64,000 nt of DNA from Brucellaceae bacterium (GTDB lineage: Bacteria; Pseudomonadota; Alphaproteobacteria; Rhizobiales; Rhizobiaceae): NCBI GenBank assembly GCA_020637755.1, contig JACKJW010000009.1, positions 36,413 through 100,412 on the forward strand, given 5' to 3'. The notes under the pieces are model-generated. The model saw only the letters and a program-made list of their open reading frames with translations. It was not told where the DNA came from and did no database searches. A program made the translations under genes and the position numbers. Below, in pieces: positions 8,900 to 19,380 of the stretch (positions are counted from its first letter, which is position 1; every line of letters starts with the position of its first letter).

Positions 8900-9784
8900 T
8901 CAGCCCTTCACGCAGTCCGCATAACCGCCCGCCCGCGCCGCCCGGCGCTGGATCAATTGTGCGATGCGGTTCATGCCAGGCGACGGTTTGGACGGGTTGC
9001 GCAGTGCCGGATTCGGCAGTGCCGCCGTCAGCAGCGCAGCCTGCCGTGCCGTCAGCCGCGCGGCGCTGCGTCCGAAATGGTGCTGTGCAGCCGCTTCGAC
9101 ACCGTAAATGTTGGGACCAAGCTCAACAATGTTGAGATAGATTTCCATGATCCGCCGTTTCGACAGGATCAGGTCGTAGACCAGCGCATAGGGCGCCTCC
9201 AGAAGCTTGCGCACATAGGATCGGCTGGACCAGAGATAGAGGTTCTTGACCGACTGCATGGGAATGGTGGATGCCCCGCGCACGCCCTCGCCATCCAGCG
9301 CATCGCTGACCACATCGTTCAGGGCACCCCAGTCGATGCCGTTGTGCCGGCAGAATTGCCCGTCCTCCGACATGATGACCGACTGCGCCATCACCGGCGC
9401 AATCTCGTCGAGCCTCACCCATTTGCGGTCATAGCCCTTCAGCGTGGCGAGATCGGCCAGCATCAGCGTTGAGACCGGATGGACCACCGGCACCGCATAG
9501 AGCAGCGTGAGCACCACCGGGACCAGCGCAAGACCGCCCAGCGCAAGCGCCAGCCGCCTCAGCCAGGTCTGGCGGGCATTTGGCACTTTCACCTTGCGCT
9601 TTGCACCCTTCCGGCTGCGCTGCGCAGGCCTGGCCCGCGCTTCGGCCTTAACGGTGGGAATATCCTTCGTGTCCAAGGGCTGCTCGCATCGCGGTAGCGG
9701 CCTTCCGGCCGGATCGGTCTCTCCATAGTGACCGGCAGCGCGCGCGGCAACAAGCCCCCGCAACGGCCAATGCCGTTTCATCAC
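8900..9784 (-). CDS. mtgA: Monofunctional biosynthetic peptidoglycan transglycosylase
   Basis: Glycosyltransferase family 51 enzyme polymerising lipid II glycan strands at the inner membrane. It has 294 residues with one membrane anchor at about 78-98 and the GT51 motifs MSEDGQFCRHNG (catalytic E140), STIPMQSVKNLYLW and KRRIMEIYLNIVELG. There is no transpeptidase domain. The 70-residue basic N-terminus is longer than in most MtgA proteins, so the true start may lie further in, although the only ATG codons are at the listed start. It is divergent from the polyprenyl synthase gene (44-nt gap), whose product feeds the undecaprenyl carrier pathway. Confidence 0.92.
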   Translation of the reverse strand: MMKRHWPLRGLVAARAAGHYGETDPAGRPLPRCEQPLDTKDIPTVKAEARARPAQRSRKGAKRKVKVPNARQTWLRRLALALGGLALVPVVLTLLYAVPVVHPVSTLMLADLATLKGYDRKWVRLDEIAPVMAQSVIMSEDGQFCRHNGIDWGALNDVVSDALDGEGVRGASTIPMQSVKNLYLWSSRSYVRKLLEAPYALVYDLILSKRRIMEIYLNIVELGPNIYGVEAAAQHHFGRSAARLTARQAALLTAALPNPALRNPSKPSPGMNRIAQLIQRRAARAGGYADCVKG

Positions 9785-9828
9785 GAACCCTTCTTGACCG
9801 CGCGCGCGATTGCGGGCATCGCGTTGCC

Positions 9829-10740
9829 ATGGTCACGCAACAGGACTTCCTCACCTCGCTCAACGCTCACGCCGACGACATCGGCGCCCTGCTCGATGCC
9901 TTGCTGTCTGCCGCCCCGCTGGAGGGCGAGATCTGCCGGCCGGACGGGCTGATGATGGCCATGCGCCACGGGGCGCTCAATGGCGGCAAGCGCCTGCGTC
10001 CCTGGCTGGTTGTTGAAAGCGCCGCCCTTTTCGGCGCCTCGGGCCCGGCAATCCTGCGCGTCGCGGCAAGTCTCGAATGCATTCATTGCTATTCGCTCGT
10101 TCATGACGATCTTCCGGCCATGGATGATGACGATCTTCGCCGCGGCCAGCCCACCGTCCACAAGGCCTTTGATGAGGCGGCCGCCATCCTCGCTGGCGAC
10201 AGCCTGCTGACCATCGCATTCGACATCCTTGCAGCTGAGGAAACCGTGCTCCCCGCCGACACGCGCGTTGCGCTGGTCACCCGGCTCGCACGGGCCGCGG
10301 GCGCTGGCGGCATGGCCGGAGGCCAGGCGCTCGACCTCGCCGCCGAAAGGACGAGCCCTGATGAGCGGGGCATCATTACACTGCAGGCCATGAAGACCGG
10401 TGCGCTCATCCGTTATGCCTGCGAAGCGGGTGCCCTCGCCGCTGGTGCCTCACAGGCCGATGTCGAACGGCTGGGAGCCTTCGGTTCGGCGATCGGCCTT
10501 GCCTTCCAGCTCGCCGACGACCTGCTCGACCTCACCGCTGGCCAGCACCAGCTCGGCAAGGCCACCGGCAAGGACGCCGCTGCCGGCAAGGCAACGCTGG
10601 CGGGCCTGCACGGGCAGGACTGGGCACGCCGCCAGTTGCAGGGTCTCGTGGACGAGGCAGCCGGGCTTCTGGCACCCTATGGCGATCGCGCTTCGATGCT
10701 CATCGAAGCTGCCCGCTTCGTGGCTTTGCGCGACCATTGA
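9829..10740 (+). CDS. ispA: Polyprenyl synthetase (farnesyl diphosphate synthase type)
   Basis: Protein of 303 residues adding isopentenyl units to allylic diphosphates; the length and spacing suit a short-chain FPP/GGPP synthase. The first aspartate-rich motif is HDDLPAMDDDD (from D93); GGKRLRP (52-58) is the IPP-binding segment; the second motif is QLADDLLD. The two extra residues within the first motif are the bacterial FPP-synthase signature. The exact product length cannot be read with certainty. Together with ispG in this window it belongs to the MEP/isoprenoid pathway. Confidence 0.9.
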   Translation: MVTQQDFLTSLNAHADDIGALLDALLSAAPLEGEICRPDGLMMAMRHGALNGGKRLRPWLVVESAALFGASGPAILRVAASLECIHCYSLVHDDLPAMDDDDLRRGQPTVHKAFDEAAAILAGDSLLTIAFDILAAEETVLPADTRVALVTRLARAAGAGGMAGGQALDLAAERTSPDERGIITLQAMKTGALIRYACEAGALAAGASQADVERLGAFGSAIGLAFQLADDLLDLTAGQHQLGKATGKDAAAGKATLAGLHGQDWARRQLQGLVDEAAGLLAPYGDRASMLIEAARFVALRDH

Positions 10741-10767
10741 CCTGACAAGCCACGGAACCGGCTCAAC

Positions 10768-10804
10768 CGGCCTGGCTCTGACCAGTCAGGCCGCGGCAAA
10801 TTTT
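10768..10804 (+). terminator. Likely terminator of the polyprenyl synthase gene
   Basis: CGGCCTGGCT pairs with AGTCAGGCCG (10 pairs including one G-T) around a 6-nt loop; CGGCAAATTTT follows. The T tract is short and slightly displaced. Confidence 0.5.
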
Positions 10805-10893
10805 CCGCCATGGTTTCCAGGTAGTTAAGCCGATTAATCGCACTTTAATATTATCAGGCGAAATCTGAGGGCAAAGACAACCGGAATTTGCCC

Positions 10894-13479
10894 ATGTCGA
10901 AAGTCCTCACCCGCGCCTATTTGCGTATCCGCATCATCCTGGCCATGACCCTTGTACTGGCCTGCGTGGCTGTCGGCACCGGATATGTCTACTGGAACAC
11001 CGAGCAGACCAAGGCTTCGACCCAGTTCAACGTTCTGCTCTCTGATGCGGCCAACGCGACCGAGCAACTGCTCTTCCAGATCGGCCGTCTGGATGCCATG
11101 CGCCGCGATCCGCTCGACAAGGTCCGCGCGGCGAATGACGGTCAGGCTGACAGCAAACAGGCGATGGGCGAACTGGGCAGCGCCCTCACCCGCCTCGAGA
11201 AGACCTACGCGCTGATCGAGCAGGCCAGCGGCGCCGAAATGGCGATGAATGAGAGCAAGCGCCTGACCCTTGAGGAAAACGGTGCACAATCCGCCCACTC
11301 CGCGGATGCCGCCCTCGGCCTCGAAAATCTCACGCTTCCCGCATCGCTGCGCGCGATATGGCAAGGTGATACGACCGGCTTCCGCCTGCGCTCCTCGCTG
11401 CTGGAAGTGATCACGCTCGCCAACCGCATTTCGCTCTACCGCGACCTGGAGTCCGATGCCGCAGCGCGCACCTTCCGGCAGGTCAGTCTTCTGGGCGGAA
11501 ACAAGGTCCGTCCCGGTCTGGCCAATGTCAACCGGATGCTGGGCGTGGAGGTTGTCACAACCCAGTCGACGCTGATGAACGTCATGCTGCTGTCAGGCGC
11601 GCTGATGCTTGCTGCCGTGCTGGTGATCGGGCTCACCATCCTTCTGCCGCTCGAAAAGGCGGTGATCTCGGCGCAGGATGCCCTTCACAAGTCGCGCTAT
11701 GAGGCCGAAGCGGCCCGCGAGTTGGCCCAATCTGCGGACCGTGCGAAGTCGGAGTTTCTGGCGAACATGAGCCACGAGATCCGCACGCCGATGAACGGGG
11801 TTCTGGGCATGGCGGAACTTCTGGCCAAGACCTCGCTGGATGCGCGCCAGAAGACGTTCACCGATGTCATCGTCAAGTCGGGCAACGCGCTGCTGACCAT
11901 CATCAACGACATTCTCGACTTCTCCAAGATCGACGCCGGCCAGCTCGAGCTCGACCCCGCCCCCTTCAAGCTCGGCGAGGCGGTGGAGGATGTCGCCACG
12001 CTGGTTTCCACCAAGGTGGCCGAGAAGGACCTCGAACTGATCGTGCGCATCGATCCGCGCCTGCCCGCCTTCGTCTCCGGCGACGTCGGCCGCATCCGCC
12101 AGATCGTGACCAACCTGATGGGCAATGCCGTCAAGTTCACCGAGCAGGGCCATGTGCTGGTCGATGTCTCGGGCTCCGTGACCGGCGGCATCGCCCGTGT
12201 CACCGTGCGCGTCGAGGATACCGGCATCGGCATTCCCGACGACAAGCTCAAGACCGTCTTCGACAAGTTCGCGCAGGTGGACGGCTCCTCCACCCGCCGC
12301 CACGAGGGCACCGGCCTGGGACTGGCCATCGCCTCGCGCCTGGTCGAGCTGATGGGCGGCGAGATGGGTGTGGAATCGCAGTTCGGCCGCGGCTCCACCT
12401 TCTGGTTCACCGTGCCGCTGCCGGTTGCCGAGACCGGCTGGGAGCAAAAGCCCGTGCCCGTCGATGTCACCGGCGCCCGCGTGCTGGTGATCGACGACAA
12501 CCCGGTCAACCGTGCCATCCTGACCGAGCAGCTCGGCTCCTGGCACTTCGAGAGCGCGGCCGCCGAATCCGGCCCCGTCGGCCTCGCCTTTGTCGACAAG
12601 GCCTCCGAGATGGGCATCGCCATCGACTGCATCATCCTCGACTACCAGATGCCCGGCATGAACGGCGAGGACGTGCTGGCAGCCCTGCGTGCGCGGCCAT
12701 CGGGCGCGGACCTGCCGGTCATCATGCTGACCTCCGTCGACCAGGCGGATTTCGGGCGCATGGTGATGGAACACGGCATCGAGGCACACCTGACCAAGCC
12801 GGCGCGCTCGTCGCTGCTGCTGGAGACCATCGTGGACGTGCTGCAGAAAGCGCGCAACAAGCCCGCCCCGCGCCCCGCTTCCATGCAGGAACTGGCCGCC
12901 ATGGCGTCCGGCCAGACCGCCGCACCGGCAGCACCGCCGTCACCCGCAGCGCCCACTGCACCGCGAGCCGTCCGGGACGTTCCCGTGCCGCAGGCCGCCC
13001 CGTCACCCGTGCCGCAGCCACAGGTACCGGCCGCCGTGCAGGAGGAGCCGCGACGCACCGAGCGCCGCTTCAACGGGGCCGCACCCGAAAGGCTCGACGT
13101 GCTCGTCGCCGAGGACAACGAGGTCAACCAGCTGGTCTTCACGCAGATCCTCAACGGTCTGGGCGTGACCTACCGGATCGTCGGCAACGGAAGGCTGGCC
13201 GTCGAGGCCCACCGCCAGCACAGCCCCGCCGTCGTGGTGATGGATGTTTCCATGCCCGAGATGAACGGCATCGAGGCGACCGGGCAATTGCGCCTGACCG
13301 ACGCGGAACGCGGCACCCACACGCCAGTCATCGGCGTCACCGCCCATGCGCTCAAGGGCGACCGCGAACGCTGCATCAATGCCGGGATGGACGACTACCT
13401 CTCCAAACCCGTCTCGCCTGACAAGCTCGCCGACAAGATCACAAAGTGGATGCACGAAGCAAAACGCAACGCTGCCTGA
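10894..13479 (+). CDS. Hybrid sensor histidine kinase with two receiver domains (copy 1)
   Basis: Membrane-bound hybrid kinase of 861 residues from the ATG at 10894 (a TTG at 10888 is in frame but less likely). Two membrane helices (about 12-34 and 228-250) bracket a helical periplasmic sensor of about 195 residues that I cannot assign. Then come HisKA (H294 in NMSHEIRTP), HATPase_c with [10 protein letters not shown] and [11 protein letters not shown]1 (phospho-acceptor D583), a Pro/Ala-rich linker, and REC2 (D784). There is no HPt domain, so an external phosphotransfer protein would be needed. No HAMP domain is evident. From codon 278 onward the DNA is almost identical to the next gene. Confidence 0.93.
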   Translation: MSKVLTRAYLRIRIILAMTLVLACVAVGTGYVYWNTEQTKASTQFNVLLSDAANATEQLLFQIGRLDAMRRDPLDKVRAANDGQADSKQAMGELGSALTRLEKTYALIEQASGAEMAMNESKRLTLEENGAQSAHSADAALGLENLTLPASLRAIWQGDTTGFRLRSSLLEVITLANRISLYRDLESDAAARTFRQVSLLGGNKVRPGLANVNRMLGVEVVTTQSTLMNVMLLSGALMLAAVLVIGLTILLPLEKAVISAQDALHKSRYEAEAARELAQSADRAKSEFLANMSHEIRTPMNGVLGMAELLAKTSLDARQKTFTDVIVKSGNALLTIINDILDFSKIDAGQLELDPAPFKLGEAVEDVATLVSTKVAEKDLELIVRIDPRLPAFVSGDVGRIRQIVTNLMGNAVKFTEQGHVLVDVSGSVTGGIARVTVRVEDTGIGIPDDKLKTVFDKFAQVDGSSTRRHEGTGLGLAIASRLVELMGGEMGVESQFGRGSTFWFTVPLPVAETGWEQKPVPVDVTGARVLVIDDNPVNRAILTEQLGSWHFESAAAESGPVGLAFVDKASEMGIAIDCIILDYQMPGMNGEDVLAALRARPSGADLPVIMLTSVDQADFGRMVMEHGIEAHLTKPARSSLLLETIVDVLQKARNKPAPRPASMQELAAMASGQTAAPAAPPSPAAPTAPRAVRDVPVPQAAPSPVPQPQVPAAVQEEPRRTERRFNGAAPERLDVLVAEDNEVNQLVFTQILNGLGVTYRIVGNGRLAVEAHRQHSPAVVVMDVSMPEMNGIEATGQLRLTDAERGTHTPVIGVTAHALKGDRERCINAGMDDYLSKPVSPDKLADKITKWMHEAKRNAA
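11725..13469 (+). repeat. 1,745-bp near-identical direct repeat, copy 1
   Basis: This segment encodes the kinase core and both receivers of the first hybrid kinase. It matches 14472-16216 at a constant offset of 2,747. I see only three substitutions, all within the first 90 bp, and identity thereafter, including synonymous positions. Identity stops abruptly at both ends, 8 codons before the stop codon region diverges. Confidence 0.93.
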
Positions 13480-13610
13480 AAACTTGCATGATTATCTCAT
13501 CAATAAGCTTGAAAAGGTCAATGATTAACAAATTCATATGAAATATGACCATTTTTATCAAAATTTTTACAATGTACGTCTCATTTATAATCCTATGAAA
13601 GCGGGGCTAC
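13480..13610 (+). promoter_or_regulatory. AT-rich spacer between the tandem kinases
   Basis: 131 nt, markedly more AT-rich than the surrounding GC-rich genes, directly upstream of the second kinase. It probably holds that gene's own promoter; an exact -35/-10 pair cannot be assigned. No strong terminator hairpin was seen. Confidence 0.4.
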
Positions 13611-16226
13611 ATGGCTAATTTTCTAGAAAACATATCGATTTCCCGAAAAATCATCCTGAGCGTTGGGTTGACACTTGTCGCCCTGCTTGTCCCGTTGATG
13701 GCATGGATCATCTATTCTGAACTGACCGAGATAAGGGCGCAAGCCGGGCATCAGGCGGAAACCGCCATCGACATGCTGGAAGCCGTCCACGTCAATTCCA
13801 TGCTCAACCGCAGCCAGGTTGAGGACAACGACCCCGCCGTCCAGACCCTCAACGGAACCATGGAACAATTTTCCGACCGTTCGCAGGGCGTGAAGCTCTG
13901 GCTCGTGATGGGCGAGAAGATCCTGGATTTCCAGCAGAAGTCCGGTCACGACGAGCTCGAAGGGCCACAGGACGATATTGATCGCAAGGCGCTGGAAACA
14001 GCCAGCAAGGTGAGCGAGACCAGCGGCACCACCACCCGCGTGACCCGTCCCGTCCTGCTTGGCCAGGGAACGGCCGCCGATCCCAAATGCGCCAGTTGTC
14101 ACACCGGCCTGATGGGCGTCCAAAAAGACGAGGCCTTTGGCGCCTACAGTGCCGCTGTCGACATGACGGCTTCGCTGGCCGCCTGGAAGTCGCGGGCCAT
14201 GATCCAGGCCGGTTCCGGCCTGCTGCTGATCCTCAGCATCCTGGGCACCACTGTCGCCATGCTGCACTGGACCGTGGTGAAACCGATCAACCTGCTGGCC
14301 GGCACGACGAAAAGCATTGCCAGCGGAGACATGTCCGTTGACATCGCCGGGACCGACCGCCGCGACGTGATTGGCGCGATGGCCCGCGCGCTGAAGGTGT
14401 TCCGCCGCAATTCCGAGGAAAACCACCGGCTCGAAATCGAGCGCCTGCGCTCGGTCGAGGTCGCCGAGGCTGCCCAATCTGCGGACCGCGCAAAGTCGGA
14501 GTTTCTGGCGAACATGAGCCACGAGATCCGCACGCCGATGAACGGGGTTCTGGGCATGGCGGAGCTTCTGGCCAAGACCTCGCTGGATGCGCGCCAGAAG
14601 ACGTTCACCGATGTCATCGTCAAGTCGGGCAACGCGCTGCTGACCATCATCAACGACATTCTCGACTTCTCCAAGATCGACGCCGGCCAGCTCGAGCTCG
14701 ACCCCGCCCCCTTCAAGCTCGGCGAGGCGGTGGAGGATGTCGCCACGCTGGTTTCCACCAAGGTGGCCGAGAAGGACCTCGAACTGATCGTGCGCATCGA
14801 TCCGCGCCTGCCCGCCTTCGTCTCCGGCGACGTCGGCCGCATCCGCCAGATCGTGACCAACCTGATGGGCAATGCCGTCAAGTTCACCGAGCAGGGCCAT
14901 GTGCTGGTCGATGTCTCGGGCTCCGTGACCGGCGGCATCGCCCGTGTCACCGTGCGCGTCGAGGATACCGGCATCGGCATTCCCGACGACAAGCTCAAGA
15001 CCGTCTTCGACAAGTTCGCGCAGGTGGACGGCTCCTCCACCCGCCGCCACGAGGGCACCGGCCTGGGACTGGCCATCGCCTCGCGCCTGGTCGAGCTGAT
15101 GGGCGGCGAGATGGGTGTGGAATCGCAGTTCGGCCGCGGCTCCACCTTCTGGTTCACCGTGCCGCTGCCGGTTGCCGAGACCGGCTGGGAGCAAAAGCCC
15201 GTGCCCGTCGATGTCACCGGCGCCCGCGTGCTGGTGATCGACGACAACCCGGTCAACCGTGCCATCCTGACCGAGCAGCTCGGCTCCTGGCACTTCGAGA
15301 GCGCGGCCGCCGAATCCGGCCCCGTCGGCCTCGCCTTTGTCGACAAGGCCTCCGAGATGGGCATCGCCATCGACTGCATCATCCTCGACTACCAGATGCC
15401 CGGCATGAACGGCGAGGACGTGCTGGCAGCCCTGCGTGCGCGGCCATCGGGCGCGGACCTGCCGGTCATCATGCTGACCTCCGTCGACCAGGCGGATTTC
15501 GGGCGCATGGTGATGGAACACGGCATCGAGGCACACCTGACCAAGCCGGCGCGCTCGTCGCTGCTGCTGGAGACCATCGTGGACGTGCTGCAGAAAGCGC
15601 GCAACAAGCCCGCCCCGCGCCCCGCTTCCATGCAGGAACTGGCCGCCATGGCGTCCGGCCAGACCGCCGCACCGGCAGCACCGCCGTCACCCGCAGCGCC
15701 CACTGCACCGCGAGCCGTCCGGGACGTTCCCGTGCCGCAGGCCGCCCCGTCACCCGTGCCGCAGCCACAGGTACCGGCCGCCGTGCAGGAGGAGCCGCGA
15801 CGCACCGAGCGCCGCTTCAACGGGGCCGCACCCGAAAGGCTCGACGTGCTCGTCGCCGAGGACAACGAGGTCAACCAGCTGGTCTTCACGCAGATCCTCA
15901 ACGGTCTGGGCGTGACCTACCGGATCGTCGGCAACGGAAGGCTGGCCGTCGAGGCCCACCGCCAGCACAGCCCCGCCGTCGTGGTGATGGATGTTTCCAT
16001 GCCCGAGATGAACGGCATCGAGGCGACCGGGCAATTGCGCCTGACCGACGCGGAACGCGGCACCCACACGCCAGTCATCGGCGTCACCGCCCATGCGCTC
16101 AAGGGCGACCGCGAACGCTGCATCAATGCCGGGATGGACGACTACCTCTCCAAACCCGTCTCGCCTGACAAGCTCGCCGACAAGATCACAAAGTGGATGC
16201 ACGAAGCAAAACGCAATGCGGCGTGA
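13611..16226 (+). CDS. Hybrid sensor histidine kinase with haem-type CxxCH sensor (copy 2)
   Basis: Hybrid kinase of 871 residues. The N-terminus has membrane helices at about 13-35 and 199-219 enclosing a periplasmic domain with CASCH at 160-164, a c-type haem attachment motif in a position resembling DUF3365/Tll0287-type sensors. This suggests redox or gas sensing (inference). A HAMP domain (about 216-270) follows, then HisKA with H304, HATPase_c, REC1 (D593), a Pro/Ala linker and REC2 (D794). No HPt. From codon 288 the DNA is almost identical to the upstream kinase, so the two receptors probably feed the same downstream partner. Confidence 0.93.
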   Translation: MANFLENISISRKIILSVGLTLVALLVPLMAWIIYSELTEIRAQAGHQAETAIDMLEAVHVNSMLNRSQVEDNDPAVQTLNGTMEQFSDRSQGVKLWLVMGEKILDFQQKSGHDELEGPQDDIDRKALETASKVSETSGTTTRVTRPVLLGQGTAADPKCASCHTGLMGVQKDEAFGAYSAAVDMTASLAAWKSRAMIQAGSGLLLILSILGTTVAMLHWTVVKPINLLAGTTKSIASGDMSVDIAGTDRRDVIGAMARALKVFRRNSEENHRLEIERLRSVEVAEAAQSADRAKSEFLANMSHEIRTPMNGVLGMAELLAKTSLDARQKTFTDVIVKSGNALLTIINDILDFSKIDAGQLELDPAPFKLGEAVEDVATLVSTKVAEKDLELIVRIDPRLPAFVSGDVGRIRQIVTNLMGNAVKFTEQGHVLVDVSGSVTGGIARVTVRVEDTGIGIPDDKLKTVFDKFAQVDGSSTRRHEGTGLGLAIASRLVELMGGEMGVESQFGRGSTFWFTVPLPVAETGWEQKPVPVDVTGARVLVIDDNPVNRAILTEQLGSWHFESAAAESGPVGLAFVDKASEMGIAIDCIILDYQMPGMNGEDVLAALRARPSGADLPVIMLTSVDQADFGRMVMEHGIEAHLTKPARSSLLLETIVDVLQKARNKPAPRPASMQELAAMASGQTAAPAAPPSPAAPTAPRAVRDVPVPQAAPSPVPQPQVPAAVQEEPRRTERRFNGAAPERLDVLVAEDNEVNQLVFTQILNGLGVTYRIVGNGRLAVEAHRQHSPAVVVMDVSMPEMNGIEATGQLRLTDAERGTHTPVIGVTAHALKGDRERCINAGMDDYLSKPVSPDKLADKITKWMHEAKRNAA
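14472..16216 (+). repeat. 1,745-bp near-identical direct repeat, copy 2
   Basis: Second copy of the kinase/receiver module described at 11725-13469. The divergent sequence resumes in the last three codons, which still encode the same residues with different codons (NAA), showing that the homogenised tract ends inside the gene. Confidence 0.93.
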
Positions 16227-16229
16227 GTT

Positions 16230-17117
16230 TCAGCGATTGCGCAACACGACACAGGCGCCGCCTGCCTGCTTGAGGGTCGCGCAGATGCGGTCGGCCTCGC
16301 CACGGCTGTCAGCTCCGATGCGCACCGCATAGACGCCGCGCCGCCCCATCGGCGAGCGGATGCGGCTGACCACCGGCTCATGGCCCGCAAGCACCTTGGC
16401 AAATCGAGACCGCAGCCGCTGCCATTGGCCGACCGCAGCCGAACGGCGGAAATTTCCCGCGACCTGGATGCCCCACGGCTTCAGCCGGATGCGCGCCATC
16501 GGCACGGTCGCCGACATGATGACCGGAAGCTTGCGGCAGGCCGCGTCGAAGCCGAGCTTGTCATCCAGCGGCTTGATGACAGCCTGACGCGCCGCATCGG
16601 CAAAGGTTTCCGCGGGCTCCCCCAGGATATCGAGCACATAGGCTTCCGTTTCGAGCGGCAGCCAGCCGCCACCGGCAATCCAGCGGCCGAGACGCCCCTC
16701 GCCCGCATTGTAGCCGATGGCCGCGCGGCCGAGATTGCCGTAGGCCGCCTTCATCTCAGCCAGATAGGCCGCCGATGCCGGGATGGCCTGTTCCATGGAA
16801 AAACTGTCGGCGAGGCCCCGCAATTTTGCCGTGCCGGGCATGAACTGCGCAATGCCCTCGGCTCCGGCCGGGCTGACCGCATTGGGGTCGAACCGGCTTT
16901 CCTTCCAGATCAGCCGGGCAAAAAAGGCCCTGGGCAGCCCGTGGCGGTCGGCATTGTTGCGGATGAGGGTGCACACCTTGTCCAGATGCACCGCCTTGTC
17001 CGCCAACGCAGCTTGTTTCTGCGGCGGCGCAACCTCGTCCTCTTCGGCTGCAGCAGGAACCGCAAGCGCTGTCAACACCGCCAGTGCAGCCGTCAGGATC
17101 GCACTGCGGCACCGCAC
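16230..17117 (-). CDS. Lytic transglycosylase with C-terminal SPOR-like domain
   Basis: Periplasmic peptidoglycan-cleaving enzyme of 295 residues. It has a signal peptide (cleavage near PAAA-EE, residues 21-26), an SLT domain with catalytic E73 in IWKESRFDP, GIAQFMP and GYNAGEGR, and a C-terminal region (about 218-293) resembling a SPOR domain that binds denuded glycan. It begins 4 nt downstream of ispG on the same strand, so the two are probably co-transcribed. Its end is 3 nt from the end of the convergent kinase gene. Confidence 0.88.
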   Translation of the reverse strand: MRCRSAILTAALAVLTALAVPAAAEEDEVAPPQKQAALADKAVHLDKVCTLIRNNADRHGLPRAFFARLIWKESRFDPNAVSPAGAEGIAQFMPGTAKLRGLADSFSMEQAIPASAAYLAEMKAAYGNLGRAAIGYNAGEGRLGRWIAGGGWLPLETEAYVLDILGEPAETFADAARQAVIKPLDDKLGFDAACRKLPVIMSATVPMARIRLKPWGIQVAGNFRRSAAVGQWQRLRSRFAKVLAGHEPVVSRIRSPMGRRGVYAVRIGADSRGEADRICATLKQAGGACVVLRNR

Positions 17118-17121
17118 CGGC

Positions 17122-18396
17122 CTATTCCGCAGCCGAACTGTGCCGGTGGCCGAACTTGCGCTCGATATAGTCGGCCACCATCACCTGGAACTCTGCCGCG
17201 ATGTTCGGCCCGCGCAGCGTCGCCGCCTTCTGCCCGTCGATGAAGACGGGAGCAGACGGCGCCTCGCCGGTTCCAGGCAGTGAAATGCCGATATTGGCGT
17301 GCTTGCTCTCGCCCGGCCCGTTGACGATGCACCCCATGACAGCCACCGTCAGCGCCTCGACGCCGGGATATTTGTCGCGCCAGACCGGCATGTTGGTCCG
17401 GATGTCATCCTGGATCTTCTGCGCCAGCTCCTGGAACACGGTGGACGTGGTCCGCCCGCATCCCGGGCAGGCCGCCACCACCGGCACGAATTGCCGGAAG
17501 CCCATGGTCTGGAGCAATTCCTGCCCGACCTGCACCTCGCGCGTGCGGTCTCCGCCCGGCTCCGGTGTCAGCGAGATGCGGATCGTGTCGCCGATGCCCT
17601 GTTGCAGCAGGATGCCCATGGCCGCCGACGAGGCGACAATGCCCTTCGATCCCATGCCGGCTTCGGTCAGGCCCAGATGCAGCGCATGGTCCGAGCGCGC
17701 GGCCAGCATCGTGTAGACGGCGATCAGGTCCTGCACCTGGCTCACCTTGGCCGACAGGATGATCTTGTCGCGGCCCATGCCCATGGCCTCGGCCAGGTCC
17801 GCCGAGAGCAACGCCGATTGCACGATGGCTTCACGCATCACCTCGACGGCGGTCAGCGGTGCGCCCTGCGCATGGTTCTCGTCCATCAGCCGCGTCAGCA
17901 GGGCTTGGTCGAGCGAACCCCAGTTGACGCCGATGCGCACCGGCTTGCCGTGCCGCATGGCCGTCTCGATGATCGCGCCGAACTGCTTGTCCTTCTTGTC
18001 CTTGAAGCCGACATTGCCGGGATTGATACGATATTTCGCCAGCGCCTCTGCGCAGGCCGGGTGATTGGCCAGCAGCTTGTGGCCGATATAGTGGAAATCG
18101 CCGACCAGCGGCACATGCACGCCCAGCCGGTCGAGCCGATCGCGGATATGCGGCACCTGTGCGGCGGCCTCGTCGCGGTCGACCGTGATGCGCACGATCT
18201 CCGACCCGGCCCGCGCCAGCGCGGCAACCTGTTTCACCGTGGCATCGGCATCCGCCGTGTCGGTGTTGGTCATGGACTGCACCACGACGGGAGCGCCGCC
18301 CCCCACCATCACGCCGCCGACATCGACACCAACGGTCTGCTTGCGCGGGAAGGGCGCGGAGAAATAGGTCGTCATGCTGCGATCATCCATCTGCAA
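17122..18396 (-). CDS. ispG: 4-hydroxy-3-methylbut-2-enyl diphosphate synthase (IspG/GcpE)
   Basis: Iron-sulphur enzyme of the MEP isoprenoid pathway converting MEcPP to HMBPP. It has 424 residues with an N-terminal TIM-barrel region ([24 protein letters not shown]) and C-terminal [4Fe-4S] cysteines in CPGCGRTT and CIVNGPGE. The start may be the listed codon, two codons later (MDDRS) or at MTTYF; the family usually starts close to the last. Adjacent to the transglycosylase gene in a probable operon. Confidence 0.95.
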   Translation of the reverse strand: MQMDDRSMTTYFSAPFPRKQTVGVDVGGVMVGGGAPVVVQSMTNTDTADADATVKQVAALARAGSEIVRITVDRDEAAAQVPHIRDRLDRLGVHVPLVGDFHYIGHKLLANHPACAEALAKYRINPGNVGFKDKKDKQFGAIIETAMRHGKPVRIGVNWGSLDQALLTRLMDENHAQGAPLTAVEVMREAIVQSALLSADLAEAMGMGRDKIILSAKVSQVQDLIAVYTMLAARSDHALHLGLTEAGMGSKGIVASSAAMGILLQQGIGDTIRISLTPEPGGDRTREVQVGQELLQTMGFRQFVPVVAACPGCGRTTSTVFQELAQKIQDDIRTNMPVWRDKYPGVEALTVAVMGCIVNGPGESKHANIGISLPGTGEAPSAPVFIDGQKAATLRGPNIAAEFQVMVADYIERKFGHRHSSAAE

Positions 18397-18559
18397 TCGG
18401 CTTTCGTGTGGCGCGTCCGGGCCCGGCTTGTCAACGGTGTCGCCAAAATCGTGACCGCAGTTTGACAGCCTTTGCCGCCGCCATACGACTTGTATCCCTG
18501 TTGCGGCGAGCCGGATAAGATGCTGCTATGCAGCAAAATCATCCAGGAAGGATTCGCAC

Positions 18560-19348
18560 ATGAGCGAGACACGCACCGCCGTTATCACCGGCTCAACATC
18601 GGGTATCGGGCTGGGCATCGCCCACGCTTTCGCTGCACAGGGTTGCAACATCGTTGTCAATTCTTTTTCCGATACCCAGCAGGACCATGACGTCACCAGG
18701 GAAATTGCAGACAGCCATGGCGTCAAGGCACTCTATGTGCAGGCCGACATGTCGAAGCCGGATCAGTGCCGGGCACTGGTTGAAAAGGCTGCGGCGCAAT
18801 TCGGCACGGTGGATATCCTCGTCAACAATGCCGGGATCCAGCATGTTGCCAAGATCGAGGAGTTCCCGATCGAGAAATGGGACGCCATTCTGGCGATCAA
18901 CCTGTCGTCAGCCTTCCACACCATTGCAGCTGCCATGCCATTGATGAAAAAGGCCGGGCGCGGGCGCATCATCAATGTCGCCTCGGCACACGGGCTGACA
19001 GCCTCGCCCTACAAGTCGGCCTATATTGCCGCCAAGCACGGCGTTGTCGGGCTGACGAAGACCGTGGCGCTGGAAATGGCGGAGGCCAAGCTGGCCGCAA
19101 CCTGCAACGCGATTTGCCCCGGCTATGTGCTGACCCCACTGGTCGAAGGCCAGATCGCCGACCAGATGAAGACCCACCGCATGAGCCGTGAAGAAGTGCT
19201 CGACAAGGTGATGCTGACCCGTCAGCCAACCCGCGAATTTGCCACCGTGGACCAGATCGGCGCTACTGCGGTGTTCCTTGCCTCCGATGCCGCCGCGCAG
19301 ATCACCGGTACGACGATTTCCGTCGATGGCGGCTGGACGGCGCTGTAA
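18560..19348 (+). CDS. bdhA: D-3-hydroxybutyrate dehydrogenase
   Basis: NAD-dependent SDR of 262 residues oxidising (R)-3-hydroxybutyrate to acetoacetate during PHB breakdown. It has the TGSTSGIG cofactor loop, NNAGIQHV, the catalytic Ser/Tyr/Lys in NVASAHG and SAYIAAKHG, and the HBDH-type segment PLVEGQIADQM. It complements the phaA/phaB synthesis genes about 12 kb away. Its stop is 32 nt before the patatin gene on the same strand, suggesting an operon. Confidence 0.93.
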   Translation: MSETRTAVITGSTSGIGLGIAHAFAAQGCNIVVNSFSDTQQDHDVTREIADSHGVKALYVQADMSKPDQCRALVEKAAAQFGTVDILVNNAGIQHVAKIEEFPIEKWDAILAINLSSAFHTIAAAMPLMKKAGRGRIINVASAHGLTASPYKSAYIAAKHGVVGLTKTVALEMAEAKLAATCNAICPGYVLTPLVEGQIADQMKTHRMSREEVLDKVMLTRQPTREFATVDQIGATAVFLASDAAAQITGTTISVDGGWTAL

Positions 19349-19380
19349 CGGGCGCGCCCGGAAGCGCAAGGAAACCCGCC

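Noticed and set aside
8900..9784. Bifunctional penicillin-binding protein
   Set aside because: Only the GT51 domain is present; there is no transpeptidase domain after it.
13623..15536. A 637-codon minus-strand open frame opposite the second hybrid kinase
   Set aside because: Low-complexity Asp/Gly/His/Leu composition typical of antisense frames; part of it repeats exactly because the sense DNA is repeated.
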